Source: Chloroflexi bacterium 54-19
Lineage (GTDB): Bacteria; Chloroflexota; Chloroflexia; Chloroheliales; Chloroheliaceae
Assembly (NCBI GenBank): GCA_001898225.1
Contig: MKTJ01000002.1
Location: forward strand, 44,220-108,219
Direction: 5' to 3'
DNA: 64,000 bases
A program made the translations under genes and the position numbers. The notes under the pieces are model-generated. The model made no database searches, was not told the DNA's origin, and saw only the letters and a list, made by a program, of their open reading frames with translations. How positions within the stretch are numbered: the stretch's first letter is position 1; every line of letters starts with the position of its first letter. This document shows positions 61,077 through 64,000 of this stretch, one piece after another.

Positions 61077-62519
61077 TTAGCCGTGCGAGATGTAAATCGT
61101 CTTGAGGCGGGTATAGAATTCGATAGCAGATTGGCCCTGTTCCTTAAAGGTGTTGGCGCTGGAATTCTTAAAACCACCAAAAGGCGCCTGTAGGGCCAGC
61201 CCGGTGGTCGGCTCATTAACCTTGACCACGCCCGCGTCAATCCGGTTGGCGAAATTAAACGACTTCTTCAGGTCGTTCGTAACAATCCCGGCGGAGAGAC
61301 CGAACCCGATGTTGTTGGCTTTTGCCAGGGCGTCGTCAAAATCTTTAGCGCGGATGATGCTGACCACCGGTCCGAAAATTTCCTCCTGGGCGATAGTCAT
61401 GCCTGTCTCGACCCGGTCGAACACTGTCGGGGCCACATAATAGCCGCCCCCGGCAGGCTGAACACCCCCCGCCAGCATACTCGCGCCTTGCTCCTGGCCG
61501 ATTTTGATGTATTTCAGGTCGGTTTCAAGCTGGTCCCGGCTGACCGCCGGACCCATCTGGACCCCGCTTTTGAGGCCATCCCCGACCACAAGCTTTTTAG
61601 CCGCCTCGGTGACAGCCTGGGCGTACGCGTCGGCGATACCTTCCTCGACAATCACCCGGCTGGTCGCGGTGCAGGCTTGCCCGGTCAGGCCAAAGCCGCC
61701 CGCAACGGTCAGGCTGGTCGCCAGGGCCAGGTCGGCATCGTTGAGGACCACCAGGGGATTCTTGCCGCCCATCTCAAGCTGGACGCGGGTGAGGTTCTTG
61801 ATAGCCTGGGCGTAGATTCCGGTGCCGACGGTGGTCGAGCCGGTAAAACTCAACCCGTTGATGAGCGGGCTGCTTGCCAGCACGTCGCCAACCTCGCGGC
61901 CCGACCCGGTGATAAAGTTAAAGACGCCCGGCGGCAGACCCGCGTCGACCAGCACTTCGGTTAGCAGCAGGGCCGTATGCGGGGTAAACGAGGCCGGTTT
62001 GAAGACGACCGTATTGCCGTAAGCCAGGGCCGGGGCGATTTTCCAGGACGGTATGGCAATCGGGAAGTTCCAGGGGGTAATAAGCGCGACCACGCCCAGG
62101 GCTTCGCGCCGGGTATAGAGTAACTCCTTGCCGGTATTGCCGGGGACGGTGTGACCGCCCATGCGCCAGCCCTCCCCGCTAAAGTAGCGGAAAATATCGC
62201 GGGCCCGCATTACCTCGCCCCTGGCTTCGGCCAGGGTCTTGCCTTCTTCGGTGGTCAGGGCCGCCGCGATTTCCTCTTTGCGGGCGTCCAGCAACTGGCT
62301 GGCCTTGTCCAGAATCATCCCCCGGCCAGGACCGGGCATGTTGGCCCAGCCTTCCAGGGCGTTGCGGGCGGCCTCGATGGCCCGGCGGGTGTCGTCGGCG
62401 GTTGCCAGGGGGAAATTCCCGATTACTTCTTCATAATTAGCCGGGTTGGCATTCTCAAAGGTCTTGCCGCTCGAAGATTCGACCCACTGGCCGCCAATAT
62501 AATTTTTGAAATTTTGCAT
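61077..62519 (-). CDS. NAD(P)-dependent aldehyde dehydrogenase
   Basis: A 480-aa class aldehyde dehydrogenase. Landmarks are [14 protein letters not shown] at the N-terminus, [33 protein letters not shown], the catalytic Glu in [11 protein letters not shown], the nucleophile Cys in [12 protein letters not shown], and [11 protein letters not shown] near the C-terminus. The pattern is closest to alpha-ketoglutaric semialdehyde or succinate-semialdehyde dehydrogenases, but substrate cannot be fixed by eye. It has its own promoter. Confidence 0.92.
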   Translation of the reverse strand: MQNFKNYIGGQWVESSSGKTFENANPANYEEVIGNFPLATADDTRRAIEAARNALEGWANMPGPGRGMILDKASQLLDARKEEIAAALTTEEGKTLAEARGEVMRARDIFRYFSGEGWRMGGHTVPGNTGKELLYTRREALGVVALITPWNFPIAIPSWKIAPALAYGNTVVFKPASFTPHTALLLTEVLVDAGLPPGVFNFITGSGREVGDVLASSPLINGLSFTGSTTVGTGIYAQAIKNLTRVQLEMGGKNPLVVLNDADLALATSLTVAGGFGLTGQACTATSRVIVEEGIADAYAQAVTEAAKKLVVGDGLKSGVQMGPAVSRDQLETDLKYIKIGQEQGASMLAGGVQPAGGGYYVAPTVFDRVETGMTIAQEEIFGPVVSIIRAKDFDDALAKANNIGFGLSAGIVTNDLKKSFNFANRIDAGVVKVNEPTTGLALQAPFGGFKNSSANTFKEQGQSAIEFYTRLKTIYISHG

Positions 62520-62620
62520 TATTCTCTCTTAGAAACTCTCTCTTTTAATTCAAATCCGCACCTGCCGGCAATATCCCTCTAGCTGCTTCACTCCGGGACC
62601 GGGCAGGTTGTAACCCTCTT

Positions 62621-62649
62621 TTTATAGCCTACTCGCCCGAATTAGTAAA
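62621..62649 (-). promoter_or_regulatory. Candidate aldehyde dehydrogenase promoter
   Basis: Minus strand: TTTACT (62644-62649), 17-bp spacer, TATAAA (62621-62626), about 100 nt before the start. Confidence 0.5.
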
Positions 62650-62666
62650 GCTACGGGCGATGCAGA

Positions 62667-62924
62667 TTTTAGTTTTTAGTGTTTAGAGGTCAGAGGTCGG
62701 TAGCCATTAGTCAGATTGTCACGTTCGCAGGTGCGACTATAGGTGCGGCCTTTGGGTAGAAGCGCAGTCGAGGAATCCCGATTCAACGCGCCTTTGGCCG
62801 GGTTATGGTACAACGGAACCAGTACTCACAGGGCAGGGGTGCCCCTGGTTCATCTGTTCTCTCGGAATGACCTTACCCTGCCTTCTGACCTCTGGCCTCT
62901 GCCTACTAAAAACTAAACACTCCC
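62667..62924. repeat. Inverted pair of TTTAGTGTTTAG/AGGTCAG tracts
   Basis: Left arm 62667-62700 (TTTTAGTTTTTAGTGTTTAG then AGGTCAGAGGTCGG) and right arm 62878-62924, which is its approximate reverse complement. The same units occur at 23925-24060. Confidence 0.6.
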
Positions 62925-62929
62925 TCTCG

Positions 62930-64000
62930 CTAGTCCTGCCCGGTCAGGGGGTATTCGACCCGGACGGTCGTGCCTTCGCCAGGCTGGCTGGCAATCGAAT
63001 AGGCCGCGCCGAGCCTGCCCGCCCGCTCCTGCATGGATTTCAGACCCAGGTGGCCCGGAAAGGAACCCTGCGGGTCGAAGCCGTGCCCGTTGTCGCGGAC
63101 GGTCAACTTTAATTTGCCGTTTTCTACCGCCAGGGTCAAACTGATGGCGCTGGCCTGGGCGTGTTTGACCGTGTTTTGCATGGCTTCCTGGGCAATGCGG
63201 TAAAAGGCTTCCTTGACATTCAGAGGCACCAGCGGTTCGGCCCCGGTCGTCACCTGGATGTCGAGGGCGTAGCGAGCCTTGATGGCGGCGGCCTGTTTGG
63301 AGAGAGCGGCCACCAGCCCTTCATTTTCCAGCGATTCGGGGCGCAACTCGAACAGCAAAGCCCGCATTTCGGCCATACCCGACTGGGCCAGGTTGCCGAT
63401 ATAATCGAGCGACTGAGGCAAACGGCTGGGGTCGCGCTCGGCCAGGATACGGGCGCTGTTGGTGCCCACCAGGATGCCAAAAAGGGCTTGGGAAACAGAG
63501 TCGTGCAGTTCGCGGGCCAGGCGCTGGCGTTCTTCGAGGGCCGCGACCGTCTGAGCCTGTTCGTACAACCGGGCGTTCTCGATAGCCGTGGCGGCCTGGT
63601 CGGCAATGGCGCGGGTCAGGGCGGCGTGGCGGGCCGTGTAATAATCGGGCGTGTCATGGCTGACGCTCAAAATCCCCAGCACCTTCCCCTTGTGCTGCAT
63701 TGGTGTGCCCATCCAGGAGCGCACATAACCGAAATGCGATTCGAGACTGCCTCCCACGAACTGGCGATAACCCCGGCCTTCCTCGGTGTCGGCCCGCACA
63801 TCAGGGATAATAATCTGGATGCCGTGCATGAACCTTTCCCACAGAGGGGCATTCTGGCCCAATTGCAAATGGACCGAAGTTAGGGGAGAAACCGGTTGGG
63901 GGTCGGGCTGGCGGGCTTCCAGGAAAGAAATATCGTCCCCCTCGCAGACCACGATACCGGCCCCGCTGTAATCGGTAACGACTTTTAGCTGGTCGAGAAT
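62930..64000 (-). CDS. GAF-domain sensor histidine kinase (HisKA_3), 5' end beyond window
   Basis: At least 356 codons; the frame stays open through the window edge (residues ILDQLKVVTDYSGAGI precede the first in-frame start codon at 63952), so the true start is outside. A GAF domain (about the first 120 visible residues) leads to the kinase core ALEERQRLARELHDSVSQAL with the phospho-acceptor His, typical of HisKA_3 (NarL-partner) kinases. An HATPase domain follows with AQEAMQNTVKHA and VRDNGHGFDP. It should pair with a LuxR-type response regulator, which is not in the window. Confidence 0.9.
   Translation of the reverse strand: MLDQLKVVTDYSGAGIVVCEGDDISFLEARQPDPQPVSPLTSVHLQLGQNAPLWERFMHGIQIIIPDVRADTEEGRGYRQFVGGSLESHFGYVRSWMGTPMQHKGKVLGILSVSHDTPDYYTARHAALTRAIADQAATAIENARLYEQAQTVAALEERQRLARELHDSVSQALFGILVGTNSARILAERDPSRLPQSLDYIGNLAQSGMAEMRALLFELRPESLENEGLVAALSKQAAAIKARYALDIQVTTGAEPLVPLNVKEAFYRIAQEAMQNTVKHAQASAISLTLAVENGKLKLTVRDNGHGFDPQGSFPGHLGLKSMQERAGRLGAAYSIASQPGEGTTVRVEYPLTGQD

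Larger units (their letters stand above)
62520..62929. other. Gap with promoter and inverted repeat tracts
   Basis: About 410 bp between the GAF kinase 3' end and the aldehyde dehydrogenase start. It contains the dehydrogenase promoter (62621-62649) and two copies of the TTTAGTGTTTAG/AGGTCAG tract in opposite orientation (62667-62710 and 62878-62924). No gene. Confidence 0.6.

Overview
The window is a bacterial chromosome segment, GC-rich in its housekeeping genes, with frequent TTG and GTG starts. It looks most like a Chloroflexota. The best lineage hint is the secreted protein at 7528-10362, whose C-terminal domain resembles one I associate with Chloroflexota exported proteins. SMC, type III glutamine synthetase, the MEP enzyme Dxs with a type 2 IPP isomerase, and a PrkA-YhbH-SpoVR operon are compatible with this but not proof. 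No rRNA, tRNA, CRISPR array, transposase or phage gene was found. Assignments come from reading motifs by eye; no database search was run.

Layout. 1-7.2 kb: DUF192 protein, a CRP-type regulator, a low-GC lipoprotein, smc. 7.5-15 kb: a large secreted protein, a small helical ORF, purK without purE, an unknown 170-aa protein, and a 484-aa protein with an LQRTLGNRAV motif followed by an amidoligase-like body (the best candidate for an undescribed system). 15-25 kb: ABC-F ATPase, PAS/HAMP histidine kinase, Trm112-like protein plus GT4 glycosyltransferase, an IF-1 with an N-terminal extension, a lone receiver protein, a two-gene nucleotidyltransferase pair, a PIG-L deacetylase and Mrp. 25-35 kb: unknown protein, glnN, GNAT acetyltransferase, HSL-type esterase, an MDR-AKR-TetR operon. 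33.7-40.1 kb (minus): FAD oxidoreductase, Lgt with a long acidic tail, GT-C and GT2 glycosyltransferases. 40.4-43.4 kb: DUF427, PlsC, MogA-like and FHA proteins in one operon. 43.6-46.8 kb: dxs and fni (isoprenoid precursors). 47-51 kb: unknown protein, Lrp regulator divergent from a membrane protein, NDH-2 with a membrane protein. 51.7-54.6 kb: a 54-aa gene under a consensus promoter with a double operator, tandem HEAT-repeat proteins, a Uma2 nuclease. 54.6-59.3 kb: prkA-yhbH-spoVR. 60-64 kb: panC, an aldehyde dehydrogenase, and a GAF histidine kinase cut by the window end.

Regulatory signals are easy to read. There are several bidirectional hairpin terminators between convergent genes, and a recurring promoter type (TTGCRA, 16-17 bp, extended TGn-TAWAAT). 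Gaps hold small dispersed repeats: palindromic TGTCATTC elements, AGTAGTCAG/TTTAGTGTTCAG short tandem repeats, and AACGTT palindromes.
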